NCBI GenBank assembly: GCA_021613375.1
Contig: CM038722.1
Coordinates: 26,908,441-26,972,440 of the forward strand
Origin: Megaleporinus macrocephalus
Taxonomy: Eukaryota; Chordata; Actinopteri; Characiformes; Anostomidae
DNA: 64,000 bases
Reading direction: 5' to 3'
Part shown: one piece after another, positions 33,970-45,289 of the stretch
Numbering within the stretch: the first letter of the stretch is position 1
How the letters are laid out: each line of letters opens with the position of its first letter
Translations under genes and position numbers: made by a program
Notes under the pieces: generated by a model
What the model was told of the DNA's origin: nothing
The model's input: only the letters and a program-made list of their open reading frames with translations
Database searches by the model: none

Positions 33970-36817
33970 TCAGCCCCGAGGTCTGGGTGCAGGACGTTCA
34001 GGCCTGCGAAAGTGGAAGTCTGTGATGAGAGAGGGATCCAGGATGTCCGATGAAGGCACCCAGCACCTCTCCTCGGGACCATACCCCTCCCAGTCCACTA
34101 GGTATTGGATGTGCCCCCGCCTCCGACGAGAGTCCAGGATAGTGTTGACCCTGTAGGCCAGACTGCCATCAATGTCGAGGACAGGAGGTGGTGACGAGTG
34201 AGGGGAGGCATCATCCAGTGGACCAGGAATCAACGGCCTGTAGAGAGACACATGAAAGCTCGGTGAGACGCGATAATGACAAGGTAAAAGCAGTTTATAA
34301 GTTACCCGGTTAATCCTACGCAAGACCTTAAAGGGGCCAACAAACCGTGGTTTTTTACAGGGTAGACGTAAATTTAGGTTCCTGGTGAAGAGCCAGACCC
34401 TGTCACCTGGGTTAAACAAAGGAGTTTCCCATCTATGACGGTCAGCCTGTTTCTTTTGTCTTCTAATGGTTTGGGCCAAGCCGCGTATGTGTCTGTTCCC
34501 AAGTCCTTTCGCTGTGCTTAAACCATTCGTCAACAGCTGGAGCATCTGTCCCTCCCGTAATCCAGGGAAACAGCGGAGGCTGGTATCCTAGGAAACACTG
34601 GAAAGGAGTTAGACCAGTAGACGAGCTGCGCAATGAGTTCTGGGAGTATTCAGCCCAGGGCAGAAAATGCGACCATTCCCCTTGCTGATCGTGGCAGTAG
34701 TGCCGCAACAGACGGCCTATTTCTTGGTTGAGTCTTTTCACTTGACCATTAGCCTGGGGATGATGGCCCGACGTAAGACTGACCGTAACCCCTAATTTAT
34801 TCATGAAGGCCCTCCACACTGAAGATGTGAACTGGGGTCCTCGATCAGACACTATGTCTTCCGGAATTCCAAAATTCCTAAAAACATGAGTGAATAGGGC
34901 TTCTGCGGTCTGAAAAGTAGTGGGTATTGTGGGGAATGGCACCAGTTTACAGGCTTTGGAGAACCGATCTATAATGACTAGAATGGTCGTGAAAGTTTGT
35001 GATGGAGGTAGGTCTGTGAGAAAGTCTATGTAGAGGTGGGACCAGGGTCTTTGTGGAATAGGCAAAGGTTCCAGTTTACCTGCTGGCAGTGATCGGGGAG
35101 ACTTGGTTCTGGCACACAGGGAACAGGACTGAACATAGGCATGTATATCCGGCTCCATCCGCAGCCACCAATAGCGCTCTCCCAACAGGTGAAAAGTACG
35201 AGCGGTACCTGGATGTCCAGTGGCCAAGAGGTGTGAGTACATCTGATCAACCGATCCCTGCAGGATTGGGGAACAAAAACACGGTTAACTGGACAATTAA
35301 CAGGAGAAGTTTCCGTTAAGGAGGCCCGTCTTATTTCTTCCTCCACGTCCCACTGGATGGGTGCGAGGATGCAGGATGGGCTGAGGATGGTCGATGGTTC
35401 AGATAGGTTCCTTTCCTTTTCAAAGAGTCTCGACAAGGCATCTGCCTTTCCATTCTCGGAACCTGGACGGTAAATGATAGTTAAGTGAAAACGAGAAAAA
35501 AAACAGAGCCCACCTCGCTTGTCTGGAGTTTAGTCATTTAGCTGTGCTTATATATTCCAAATTGCGGTGATCCGTGAGAACAGTGAATGGGTGGTGCGCT
35601 CCCTCCAGCCAATGACGCCACTCCTCCAGAGCCAATTTGATTGCCAGTAACTCATGATTGCCAATATCATAGTTAGTCTCTGTAGGGGACAATTCTTTTG
35701 AAAGAAAAACAGGGAAAAGTTCAGCAGGGTTACCTTGACGTTGAGACAGAACCGCCCCTACACCGGAGTCAGAAGCATCAACCTCCACTAAGAATGGCAG
35801 AGATGGATCAGGATGCTTCAACATGGGTGCGGTTGTGAACAAGGACTTCAAGTGTACAAATGCTTTCTCAGCCTCTGGGTTCCACCTCAACTTCTTGTGT
35901 CCTCCTCTAAGCAGAGAAGTGAGTGGGGCTGCCACTGAGCTGAAGTTCCGGATAAACCTTCTGTAGAAGTTGGCAAAACCCAGGAAACGTTGCAAGTCTT
36001 TCCTGCTGTCAGGTTGTTTCCATCCGTTCACAGCAGCCACCTTATTCTCATCCATGTAAACCCCCTCATGACTGATCAGGTAACCCAGAAATGAAATGTG
36101 AGTCTGGTGAAACTGGCATTTCTCAGCTTTGACATACAACTTATTTCTAAGGAGTCTATGCAGGACTTGTCTTACCTGTAGAATATGTTCGGGGAGAGAG
36201 GCAAAATAGATAAGAATATCATCTATCTAAGCAATTACAAATTTAGCCAGCATGTCTCTTAGAACCTCATTAATAAAAGACTGAAAGACGGATGGGGCAT
36301 TGACCAGCCCATAACTCATCACCAAGTATTCATAGTGACCTGAATTAGTGGAGAAAGCAGTGTTCCATTCATCTTCTTCTCTTATTCTCACCAAGTTGTA
36401 TGCGCTGCGGAGATCCAGCTTGGTAAAATACCAGGCTCCTCTCAGTTGTTCCAAGGCAGAAGGTACCAAGGGCAGTGGATAACAAAACTTTTTGGTGATT
36501 TCATTTAGACCACGATAGTCCACACATGGTCTTACGCCCCCATCCTTTTTTCCCCACAAAAAACATCCCAGCAGAGGCTGGAGAGGTAGACCTAGGCTCA
36601 GGGCTTCCCGGATATAATCCTCCATAGTCTGCATCTCTTTAACTGACCGTGGATAGACACGTGCCCTAGGAGGAATTTTGCCCTCCTCCAATTCAATCGC
36701 ACAGTCCCAGGGACGGTGAGGAGGCAATTCAGAGGCTTTATTTTTACTAAATACCTCAAAAAGGTCAGAATAGGCTTCTGGAATCTCAGAGAGACTAGGT
36801 TCTGAGGGGGCTCTCAA
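33970..36817 (-). pseudogene. gypsy pol: RT, RNase H, integrase, chromodomain (broken)
   Basis: Frames on the minus strand in order: RT from 36817 ([32 protein letters not shown]); at 36230 the tyrosine of the YIDD catalytic box is replaced by a TAG stop, followed by IDDILIYFA. RNase H lies around 35850-35534 ([28 protein letters not shown]). The integrase zinc-binding HHCC lies near 35230-35130. The catalytic core (35090-34700) has VSDRGPQF, but the DDE glutamate position reads K (GQVKRLN instead of the usual GQTER). The C-terminal chromodomain lies at about 34160-34040 ([17 protein letters not shown]). Several frameshifts besides. Cannot encode an active enzyme. Confidence 0.85.
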
Positions 36818-36829
36818 TAGAAGTAGATG

Positions 36830-37575
36830 CCAAGGTTAAACCAATGCAGTATTTCAAACAATTTTTTGACCACGATGGTGCGTAAGCACGCCGGCTGCGT
36901 GACGTATGACGCCGACCTTGTAACAAATCATCCAGCCGGGTCGCCATCTTGATAAGGTCATCTAGAGATAATGAATAATCGCAGCAAGCCAGCTCAGTTT
37001 GAATAACCTCTGACAAACCCCTTCTAAACGCCGTGATGAGGGAAGTGTGCAGAAGGTGAGTGCATAGTTCGCTACTGTATCACGGTTTTGTCTGAGCTCA
37101 ATAAGTTGCTCCCCCACTTGTCTACCTCCCTTAGGGTTACCAAAAACAGTCCGGAAAGTAGTAGTGAACTGTTCATAACTCTCGCTCACCGCGGGGTTAT
37201 TAGACCAGAATGCTGTAGCCCACTTTAGGGCTTTGCCAGTGAGTAGTGAGGTCAAAAACATGACTTTAGCGTGATTGTTAGGTCCCGGTGGGGGTTGTTG
37301 GGTAAAGTAGATATCACACTGGAGTAAAAATCCCTCACATACCTCTGGGTCTCCGTCGTATTTCTCAGGTAGGGCGACCTTGAGGTAAGCTACGGCTGGC
37401 GGCTGGGAAACCGGCATGGCTGGAGATTGTGCGGGTTGGTTAACCACCTGCCGAGCAGGGTGAGCAGGCTGGCTAACTAACAGAGCCTCCAAACGCTCAG
37501 TTAAGAGTAGAGTCCCACTACTCGTACCTGTTCCGCCACACCCTCGGTTAGGTCCGGAGAACCCGCTGCATCCAT
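36830..37575 (-). pseudogene. gypsy gag, disrupted
   Basis: Starts at ATG 37575 a few bases inside the 5' LTR end, is broken by a stop near 37504, and resumes at 37492-36962 with a capsid-like region (LPEKYDGDPEVCEGFLLQCD, then LLTGKALKWATAFW). It continues in another frame to about 36850 (YSLSLDDLIKMATRLDDLLQ). The CCHC zinc knuckle expected after this is absent. Confidence 0.75.
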
Positions 37576-37882
37576 GGTCGGCGAGATATTTCTGTCAGGC
37601 TTACCAATGAAGCTGGATGCAAAAGCAGGCAGATTTAATGAAGAATAAACACACAATCCAAAATCGTAATCAAAAGCCAGGCAGAGATCAAAAACCAGAT
37701 GCGCTTTTGGAAAAACGGTCAAAAAATTCACATAGACACACTCCTAAACCGTGTGGAGAGCCTTCCCAAAATGTTTAAAGCTGTTATAGCTGCAAAGGGT
37801 GGGCCGAAATCATATATTGAAACCTATGGATTAAGAATGTGTGTGAAGGCAGATAAGTGAATACTTTTGACAATATAGTGTA

Positions 37883-38135
37883 CTTAGCTTCCTAGGATAA
37901 ATGCCTGGACTGTACTGTTCAGCTGAATGAAAAAGCTACCCCTTTGCAGCTACGGACATTTCTGTCCTTCTAAGCTTCTCATGACAACCGCATGTGTAAT
38001 ATAGTATAGTACAGTAAAATCCTTCCTGCAGTAAGAACTCTTTCCGGCCTTGTTAGGTGACTTGACACGGTGGTCTGAATCCCCCCAATATCCATGGGAA
38101 TTGTGAAGTATAAAAGATGCTATATAAATAAAAGT
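37883..38135 (+). repeat. Possible LINE 3' tail
   Basis: The segment ending GCTATATAAATAAAAGTTGA followed by GATGATGATGAT (to 38135) has the form of a LINE 3' end with a short tandem tail. No coding part. Confidence 0.4.
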
Positions 38136-40333
38136 TGATGATGATGATCTTTGGCCTGGTTAGCGAGTGTTAACATCTCATCAAAGCTGGTCCATGAACC
38201 TGACCAAATACATTGTGATGTACAATTGTTTTTAGATGTCATACTCATGCCATAAGATATTGACAATTGTCAAAAACACTCTATACAACGTCTGTAATAG
38301 TGTATGCTCACATAGGGAATGCTATTAAAATAACTGTACAATTGAAATAGCATTTTTGTCTAGAGTATGCTATTTGTTTAATAGAAAGTTTACATTACTG
38401 CAACAGTGCCATCCATGAATGCCACCTCCAAGTAAACATAATCATAACAGGCCGTATAAAACTTTCTTTATTTCCTTTTATCTTTATTTGAAATACTGTG
38501 GTTCAAAGAAAAAAAAATAAATCTTATCATAAACAATTTTTCTCAAATCTATTGTTGCCCCCCCTTCGTTTAAAACTTTGTGCAGCCCCCCTTTTGCAAA
38601 GATTACACACGTGCAATATAAATACAGAAACTCATCCTTCATCATTAGTTTTACTGCAAAACTAGGCATTATATTTTCTGAAGCCACAAATAATCTTAAC
38701 CTGTAGTAACCATTTAAACTATGCTTTAACCTTAAGTTTACAGCATATTACTTTTTATTAGAACAGCCTATATACTCTATTTTAGCTAATCATATGAAGA
38801 GTATGAAGTTTTGAGTTATATTATTTTCCCTTTCACCTTAAAAAGGCACATATGTTACATTGAGCCTTAGTAGATCCGTGTTTTATGAGTTGTATACATT
38901 GCTTCTCATGTTGTACAGACATTACAAACAACCCACGTAAAACCAAACCTGGATTTCTATTCGAATGTTCTGTTTCATCTTAAAAGCTGAAGACGTTAAG
39001 TTCAAAGCGCCTAAAAAGCACATCTTCAGCCGAGAGCCTGTGTTGCCACAGTAGCATTTAAAGTGGAATAGTACATTTAAACAATGTAATCTAATATCTT
39101 TATGTAAGTGATTTACTGGAGGTAAATAGCTTCTGCTCACATGTAGAGTCTTGGCCTGTGCAGCTTGTGCACCTTAGTGAAGACGCAAGCCATGTGACCA
39201 ATTGTAAGCTCCGCGACACCCAAAGCGTGAGGTCGGTGCCACCACGGAATCCACAGACTCCAAGCTCAAGTACCCGTTCGCCTCCCCGGCTCCTGCCGAT
39301 CCCCTTTAAGACTCTTTTACGTTGAGTGACTACGCAGCGTTTTCCCTGGCCCTGCTGGTCCTTTCTGAGACTCTTTCCGTTCAAGCTGCGAAGTCCATTG
39401 AAAGTCTACGCGCTGCTCTAAACTGTCACCACAGGGCTGAATCTGGGCCATCCTTCACCGAGGAACACGAGCGCTGCTCTGGCTCCCCAGGACCATCAGA
39501 CCCAAGCAGGAGAAGCGAGAGGATATCACCAGCTACACCGGCAATCCAGTATCTCCATCCAGCCTGCCTCCTGGGTTAGCCGGTGACTACCGCTAGCTCT
39601 CCTGTTACCAGCCCTTGGACTCTCTCGCTTCTGCGAGCCATTTGAACTCTTTTTGTTGACTTTTGCACACCAAAAATTACACCAATAACTTTTATTTACA
39701 CCAACTTTTTATTTACACCAATAATTAGCCAGAGACAGGCAGACGAGAGGGATAATTACTAATTACTAAGGAAATGAATGATCCACTTTAGGGGTGTGTG
39801 AAATCGTATTACAAGATTCTCCCAGGCATGGATCCTGTACATTTATATTTAACATTATAGTTTAGAAGGATATATAAATGTTTTGACACCCCCCCATTCC
39901 CACTCCAAAATCTAACTGATGTCTGCAGAACCCCTAGTTATTTGACTATTTTCTTGTAGTCATTTTCTGATTTGTGCAGCTCATCAACCCTTTATTGCAG
40001 ATGATGGCGGTATTCTCTGGTCTTTCTCATAGTAAAGAGAATTTGGCCTGAATGTCACCTTACATTTAATTCCCAAGTAAACAGGACATCATGGCTGCCC
40101 ATTTAAGTTTACCTAATCATTTAACAAAGCCTCCACACAGATGAAGTATGAATAATAATACATTTATCCACATTTATATACACAGAATATACTTATATAT
40201 AAGATAAGCAATAAAAAATACTTTAACAGCCTGCTTTACCCAAGTTTCCACAGGTGTCTATGTTTGTGCAGTGCACTGTGTCCTCTGTTAAATAAACTTG
40301 AGTGGGTTGAACAGTGCTTAAAATCATTGGCAG
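38136..40333. other. Distal part of the putative SNTX-jacalin intron
   Basis: Mostly AT-rich without a recognised feature. The patch 39130-39620 is GC-richer and open for about 85 codons on the plus strand, but I see no domain in it; it could be part of an unidentified repeat. Confidence 0.35.
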
Positions 40334-41023
40334 GTACTCTGGTGGGTGGCGCTGGCGGACACGAACACCATGTTACTCAACACATTGGTGTGACCTTGAA
40401 GAAAATCAGGGTTTCACTGGGCAGAAGTACGGTCAGTGAGATTTTACTTCATGTAATTTTATTATTTTATTTTATTATATTATTCTATTCTGTTTTATGA
40501 TTTATTCTATTACCAGTAAGTCTCTGATTGTTAGTTGTTTTGTTTTAGAAAATATAGAAAAAAACTGCCAAGAAATTTTAACTAAACAGTAAACAGTTTA
40601 ATTGGCTTAATTGGTTCACGCTGTGAATATCAGGGAAGTTAACCCAAATGCAATGATATGACAGTGATCAGAAATTATTCTCTTCTCCAGGTGAAAGCTC
40701 TCCATGTGATGCTCAGCAATAATAAAGAGCATCTTTACGGCACTAAGAAAAAAACAAAATTCCAGGAATTCATGTTTCATGTCGGTGATCGTTTCCGTTC
40801 CCTGACACTGTGGCCAAACAAAGATGGGGATCGTCTGGGAGGGCTTCAGTTTGAAGTATTGAGGCAAACGGGGAAGATTGATAAATTTTCTGCTCAGATT
40901 CCAAACTTGGGCCAGCCTGTGTCCATTGATGTGGGGTCAGGGGTATGTTATGGGATTAAAGTAAGGAGTGGGGATGGTGTTGATGCTCTTGGCTTTTGCT
41001 TTGTAAAGCAGATCATACTCTAA
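40334..41023 (+). CDS. Jacalin-like lectin domain (two exons) of the natterin/aerolysin-like type
   Basis: Exon 40334-40431 (acceptor TTGGCAG, phase 1; donor GTCAGT, phase 0) encodes TLVGGAGG...TLKKIRVSL. Exon 40691-41023 (acceptor TTCTCTTCTCCAG, phase 0) encodes the rest, with FRSLTLWPNKDGDRLGGLQF, then DVGSGVCYGIKVRSGDGVDA and LGFCFVKQIIL before the stop. The LxLW, GGLxF and final GxxGxxVDxLGF-type features match the jacalin-like N-terminal lectin domain of fish natterin/aerolysin-like proteins. The pore-forming part of those proteins does not follow; the frame stops at 41023. Its phase fits the SNTX exon 2 donor at 32717, so it may be that gene's C-terminal lectin. Alternatively it is the remnant of a separate lectin gene. 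Confidence 0.75.
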
Positions 41024-41199
41024 AGGGAGTCCCCTTCATAGAAAACATATGTGATATAAATGGATAGAAATGAAACAGAAACTTTTTAAAACTAAAAAGT
41101 TGTTTGTTTGACTGAAAAAGAAGACTTGCTTGAGAAGCTTACTGATACTTAACGCTGGTAGAGGATTCCTTGAGACAGTACTGAAGTATAATACTATTA

Positions 41200-41209
41200 T
41201 TATTAACAT

Positions 41210-41280
<71 letters not shown>
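41200..41280. repeat. (AT)n microsatellite
   Basis: About 70 bp of alternating AT, interrupted once near 41231. Confidence 0.95.
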
Positions 41281-41282
<2 letters not shown>

Positions 41283-41369
41283 ATATATAGGGAAAAAATG
41301 GAAAAATAAGTAATTAAAATTGATCTTTTTTACTAGAGATGCATCAATAATAAAAATAGTGTTTTAAAA

Positions 41370-42165
41370 ACACACATAGTCTTTCTTAGCTCAAAGGTTA
41401 AAAAAAAGCCGTCTTAGCTCAAAAGTAAAAATATAGACTGTCTTAGCTTAAAAATAAAAATATAGCCTGTCTTAGTTCAAAGCTAAAAACTAAGACTGTT
41501 ATAGCTCAGAACTAAACACATAGCCTGTCTTAGCTAAAAACAAAACATATATAGACTGTCTTAGCTCAAAACTAAAAACAAAGCCTGTCTTAGCACAAAA
41601 CTACAAAAAATATACTGTCTTAGCTCAAAACTAAGAATATAGACTGTTTTAGTTCAAAACTAAAAACAAAGCCTGCCTTAGCACAAAACTAAAAATATGT
41701 GATAAGACATTTCCACCATGTAGTTCTCCCAGAACACTTCTGGCTTACTGTCATGCAATTACCTTAACATTAGCTAAAAGATGCAAACATAGTCTGTCGT
41801 AGCTTTAGCTCTAAGCTAAAAACATAGTCTGTCTTATCTTTCGCTTTAATTTAAAACCGTAGTCTATCTTAACTCTAAGATAAAAACATAGTCTGTCTTA
41901 GCTCTAAGCATAAAACATAGTCTATCTTAGCATTAGATCAAAGGTAAAAGCATAGTCTACCTTAGCTCCTAGCTAAAACCATAATCTGTTTTAGCTTTAG
42001 CTCTAAGCTAAAAATATAGTCTGTCTTAGCTGTAGCTTTAAACGAAAAATATATTCTGTCTTAGCTTTAGCTCTAAGCTGAAAACATCTTAGCTATCTTA
42101 ACATCTATCTTAGCTCTTAACTAAAAACATAGTCTATAGCTCTCAGCTAAAAACAGTCTCTAACA
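41370..42165. repeat. Degenerate ~30-bp minisatellite
   Basis: Repeated units of the form ATAGTCTGTCTTAGCTC followed by AAAACTAAAAA, 28-33 bp, over 25 or so copies, with a 60-bp interruption at about 41700-41765. It starts 350 bp beyond the stop of the jacalin-like gene. Confidence 0.85.
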
Positions 42166-42287
42166 TAGTGTCCAAATGTACAAAGCTAAAAGGGACCTAC
42201 CCACACAGAATCAAGGCTGTGATTGCTGCCAAACGTGCTTCCATGGGTTCAGCCACAGGTAGGTCTAACGCATCCCAGAAAGAAAGT

Positions 42288-43640
42288 GATGATGCATGTG
42301 TGTGAACAAAACAAGAAACATTGGCCTAATTTTAATAAAAGAAATCAAAACATATTCTATCACTGCACTACAATCTGACAGTGATATGACTGTACGTTTC
42401 AAGATTCAAGATTCAAGATTCAAGAGTTTTATTGTCATATGTACAGCAGAACAGACAGTTACACTGTACAATGAAATTCTTACTTTGCTGCTCCTCCATT
42501 CACCAATAGATAAGATAACAAATAAAAGAAATAAAAAATATATATACAAAATATACAAAGTATAACAATATAAGTTGAAGTAGATAAAAATATTTTTATA
42601 GTTAAAGAATAAAAAATAAAAGTTATGTGCGCTTTTATGTGCAAGTATGAAGAGCAGCAGCCATAAAGTGCAAGTTGCAAGTAACGAATGTAAACAATAA
42701 TGTTTGTGTGAGTAGTGAATGTAAACAGTATTCTGACAGTACAGTGAGTGTAAGGTGCAGTTTAAATCAGACCAGTTAAAACCAGTTCAGAAAGGAGAGG
42801 TTGGAGAGGTAGTGCGTGAGGTGTTCACAAGCCTGATGGCCTGTGAGTAGAAACTGTTTGTCAGTCTTGTGGTCCTGGACTTCACACTCCTGTAACGTCT
42901 GCCTGAAGGTAAATGTGTGAAGAGTGTGTGCTGGGGGTGTGTACTGTCCCTGATTATGTTGTGGGCCCTCCTGGTGACCCTGGTGTGGTAGATGTTCTGT
43001 AGTGAGGGGAAGGCTGCTCCTGAGATGGACTGTGCAGTTTTGATCACACGCTGGAGAGCCTTTCTGTCCTGAGCAGTAGAGTTTCCATACCAGACGATGA
43101 TGGAGCTGGTAAGAACACTCTCAATCATACTCCTGTAGAAGGTGCTGAGAATTTTGGTTGGCATACCAAATTTTCTCAGCCTTCTCAGAAAGTACAGTCG
43201 CTGCTGGGACTTCCTGATGATGATCTGAGTGTTGTGGGACCAGCTGAGATCCTCACTGATGTGAATGCCAAGAAACTTAAAGGTTTTCACCCTCTCTACC
43301 TCAGTCTCCCCTGGCTTGATGATGTGTTGATGATGTGTATTAGTAATGACTTACTTCAATGATGCCGAAGGTGTTCATGAAGACATCAGCATCGATCCTA
43401 AGTATGCAACATCAACATCTCCTGGCCCAGTCTTCAGATTTATAGAAAACTTGGAAACAACAACAAAAAAGAAAATCTTGATGAAAAAAAGAAAATATTT
43501 CTTATTGTAAAGTGTCACATTTTTAAGTAATATGTTTTATATTTAGAGGCGAGAGGGGCAGCTCATCACGGGTAATTTGTCAAACTGTTAATATTTCCAA
43601 CATTAGAAAACATTGGAAAACTGGCTTTGTGCATTTATAA
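42288..43640 (-). pseudogene. Galectin remnant of SNTX copy 3
   Basis: Three blocks duplicate the galectin domain B region of copy 1. 42288-42396 matches 3085-3200. 43345-43402 matches the last galectin exon end (3235-3295; translation includes DVFMNTFGII-like sequence). 43403-43640 matches 3750-3995 (start of the central exon and the intron before it). About 450 bp between the last two blocks has been lost, so two exons are fused. A LINE end is inserted at 42397-43325. It lies downstream of the exon 1 copy at 45191-45281 in the same orientation, so it is part of a gutted third gene. Confidence 0.75.
42397..43325 (-). mobile_element. CR1/Rex-like LINE, 3' part
   Basis: The minus strand is open for 167 codons (43290-42787): FKFLGIHISEDLSWSHNTQI, QQRLYFLRRLRKFGM, then MIESVLTSSIIVWYGN, typical of the C-terminal part of CR1/Rex-type reverse transcriptases. 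A 3' region follows with four TTCAAGA-type heptamers (42397-42425) as tail. The insertion interrupts the galectin remnant. Confidence 0.85.
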
Positions 43641-43649
43641 ATATGATTG

Positions 43650-44170
43650 TACGTCTGTTAAAAGCTTTTAATAAATCATGGATTGTCATTTACAATCATC
43701 AGTGAAGTATGGTGAAGTATGGTGAACAGAGCAGCTGCCGGTGTTCTCAGAACAGTGGACTGACCACCCCAGATTCCAGCCGCTAAAATCATAAGATTAC
43801 ATGCAGCAGAAAATGCGACTGACTTGTAAGACTAAACTTTACAGGTATTTACAAGAAACAAGTCTCCCAAAAAGACTAGAAGCTGTGATAAAGACAAAGA
43901 ATAGACACTATCATTATCTATCTACACTGCTTGTCTTCCTTAGTCGTAGGGAATGCTGGTGCCTATGTCAGCGCTCACTGGACACATCACCAGTCCATCA
44001 CAGGGCAAACACACAGACATGCACATTCAAATCTAGGGGAAAATTCATGTCTCCATATCACCTGTATTTGGACTGTGAGAGGAAACCGATCCACCGAGTG
44101 CAAACCCATGTTGACACAGGGAGAACATGAAGACCACACACAGAAAGGACCCTAATCGCCCAGGTGTCAA
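43650..44170. repeat. Interspersed repeat shared with 59.64-60.05 kb
   Basis: Shares long blocks with 59640-60050, including TACAAGAAACAAGTCTCCCA and CACCAGTCCATCACAGGGCA or its variant. The latter motif is common in fish repeats. The element type is not determined. Confidence 0.65.
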
Positions 44171-44339
44171 GCCCAGGCCATCCTTGTTGTGAGATGAGAG
44201 CACAGTATGAAATGTTTAATAGAGGTTATTTTGCGTCTTTGTTTCTGACTTGTGTGGTCTTCCACACAGTGCTGTATGTGGTATCGATAATACTCTGAGC
44301 CGTCTGCATTTTTGTTTCTCACACTTCTCAATAGCTTTG

Positions 44340-45030
44340 TAATTATAATAATGATAAAGAAAAGATAAGATGATCCTCTATTAGTCCCACTGTGGGAAAA
44401 ATCACAGCAGCAAAGGGAGAGCAAGGCACTCAGTACAAAAAAACAGATAAATTAACAGTACACAGTATAAATATAATAAAAGTCAAAAACTCTGAAGAAT
44501 ATATTTTCAGATAAATGCAAATTACTTACAGATAATTGCACCTTAACATTTAATTGCACATAGAGAAAAATATTGCACACTGCTATGTTACATTGAAGAA
44601 ACTCTCTTTCCAGTTAAGTGCCTAGAATTTAAGTGTGTATATATGGTCTGCTGGGAGCAGTGCTGGTTGTAGAGTCTAAGAGCAGCAGGAAGGAAGGACC
44701 TGCGATACCGCTCCTATATTCTCCAGCATGGATGCCAGCTTGGCTAAAACCCTCTTGTCTCCCACCACCTGCACTGGGTCCCAGGACAGAGCCGGCCCTC
44801 TTCGTGAGTATATTCAGTCTCTTCTTGTCTGCAGTCGAGATGCTGCTGCCCCAGCAGACCACTCCATAAAAGGTGGCAGATGCCATTACGTCCTGCACTT
44901 CAAATGACCTCAATCCTCTCAGTAGGTAGAGTCTGCTCTGGCCTTTACTGTAAAGTGCAGTGGTGTTAACTGACCAGTCCAGTTTGTTGTTTAGGTGAAC
45001 ACCCAGGTACTTATAACTAATAGTCTTATA
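44340..45030 (-). mobile_element. Rex1-like LINE, 3' fragment
   Basis: The minus strand encodes TFYGVVCWGSSISTADKKRL (about 44880-44815) and further C-terminal reverse-transcriptase pieces. Its 3' end reads TTTTTCCCACAGTGGGACTA ATAGAGGATC (minus, about 44400-44370), a typical Rex1-type tail. Truncated. Confidence 0.75.
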
Positions 45031-45190
45031 AGAGTACTTATCAGATTTAATGTAATGTAATTGTAGACTATTTATCTATTACTGAATCCCACTAGCTATA
45101 GTGCATTACAATGCAACCAGTGTGCTTATTTTAAAGAAAACTTCAAGTAAATCCTAAACTGTAGGATATGAAGGATCATCAAAGCTTTAC

Positions 45191-45281
45191 CTGGAATGAA
45201 GGAGTCACTGCGGCAGTCATACAGCATTCCAGGATACAGGGCCCTGCCCAGCGCTGCCATTTCAAACATTTTCGGCTCCTT
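45191..45281 (-). pseudogene. SNTX copy 3, exon 1 (first ATG lost)
   Basis: A 91-nt homologue of exon 1 with the same phase 1 GTAAAG donor and MAALGRALYPGMLYDCRSDS. The position of the first ATG in copy 1 reads AAG here; in-frame ATGs five and eight codons in could still serve. No exon 2 exists between it and the galectin remnant at 43.6 kb; LINE and repeat DNA occupies that place. Hence it is an isolated exon of a destroyed gene copy. Confidence 0.8.
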
Positions 45282-45289
45282 GACTAAGA

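Larger units (their letters stand above)
33583..37700 (-). mobile_element. Ty3/gypsy chromovirus, defective
   Basis: A minus-strand LTR retrotransposon. The 3' LTR is complete; the 5' LTR keeps only about its terminal 105 bp (37593-37697). Between them lie a disrupted gag and a pol with RT, RNase H, integrase and a chromodomain. The gag zinc knuckle and protease region is missing, with gag running into RT within about 150 bp. It is a vertebrate chromovirus of the type with a C-terminal chromodomain, and non-functional. Confidence 0.85.
33116..37882 (+). mobile_element. Tc1-like element split by a gypsy insertion
   Basis: The outer ends are inverted: TACATTATATTTTCAAAAGC at 33116 and GCTTTTG-like ...ACTTTTGACAATATAGTGTA ending at 37882, matching over about 26 bp with a few differences. 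The left part (33116-33580) and right part (37700-37882, with ESLPKMFKAVIAAKGGP) are two pieces of one decayed transposon. The LTR element fills the gap. All of it lies in the putative intron between SNTX copy 2 exon 2 and the jacalin exons. Confidence 0.75.
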
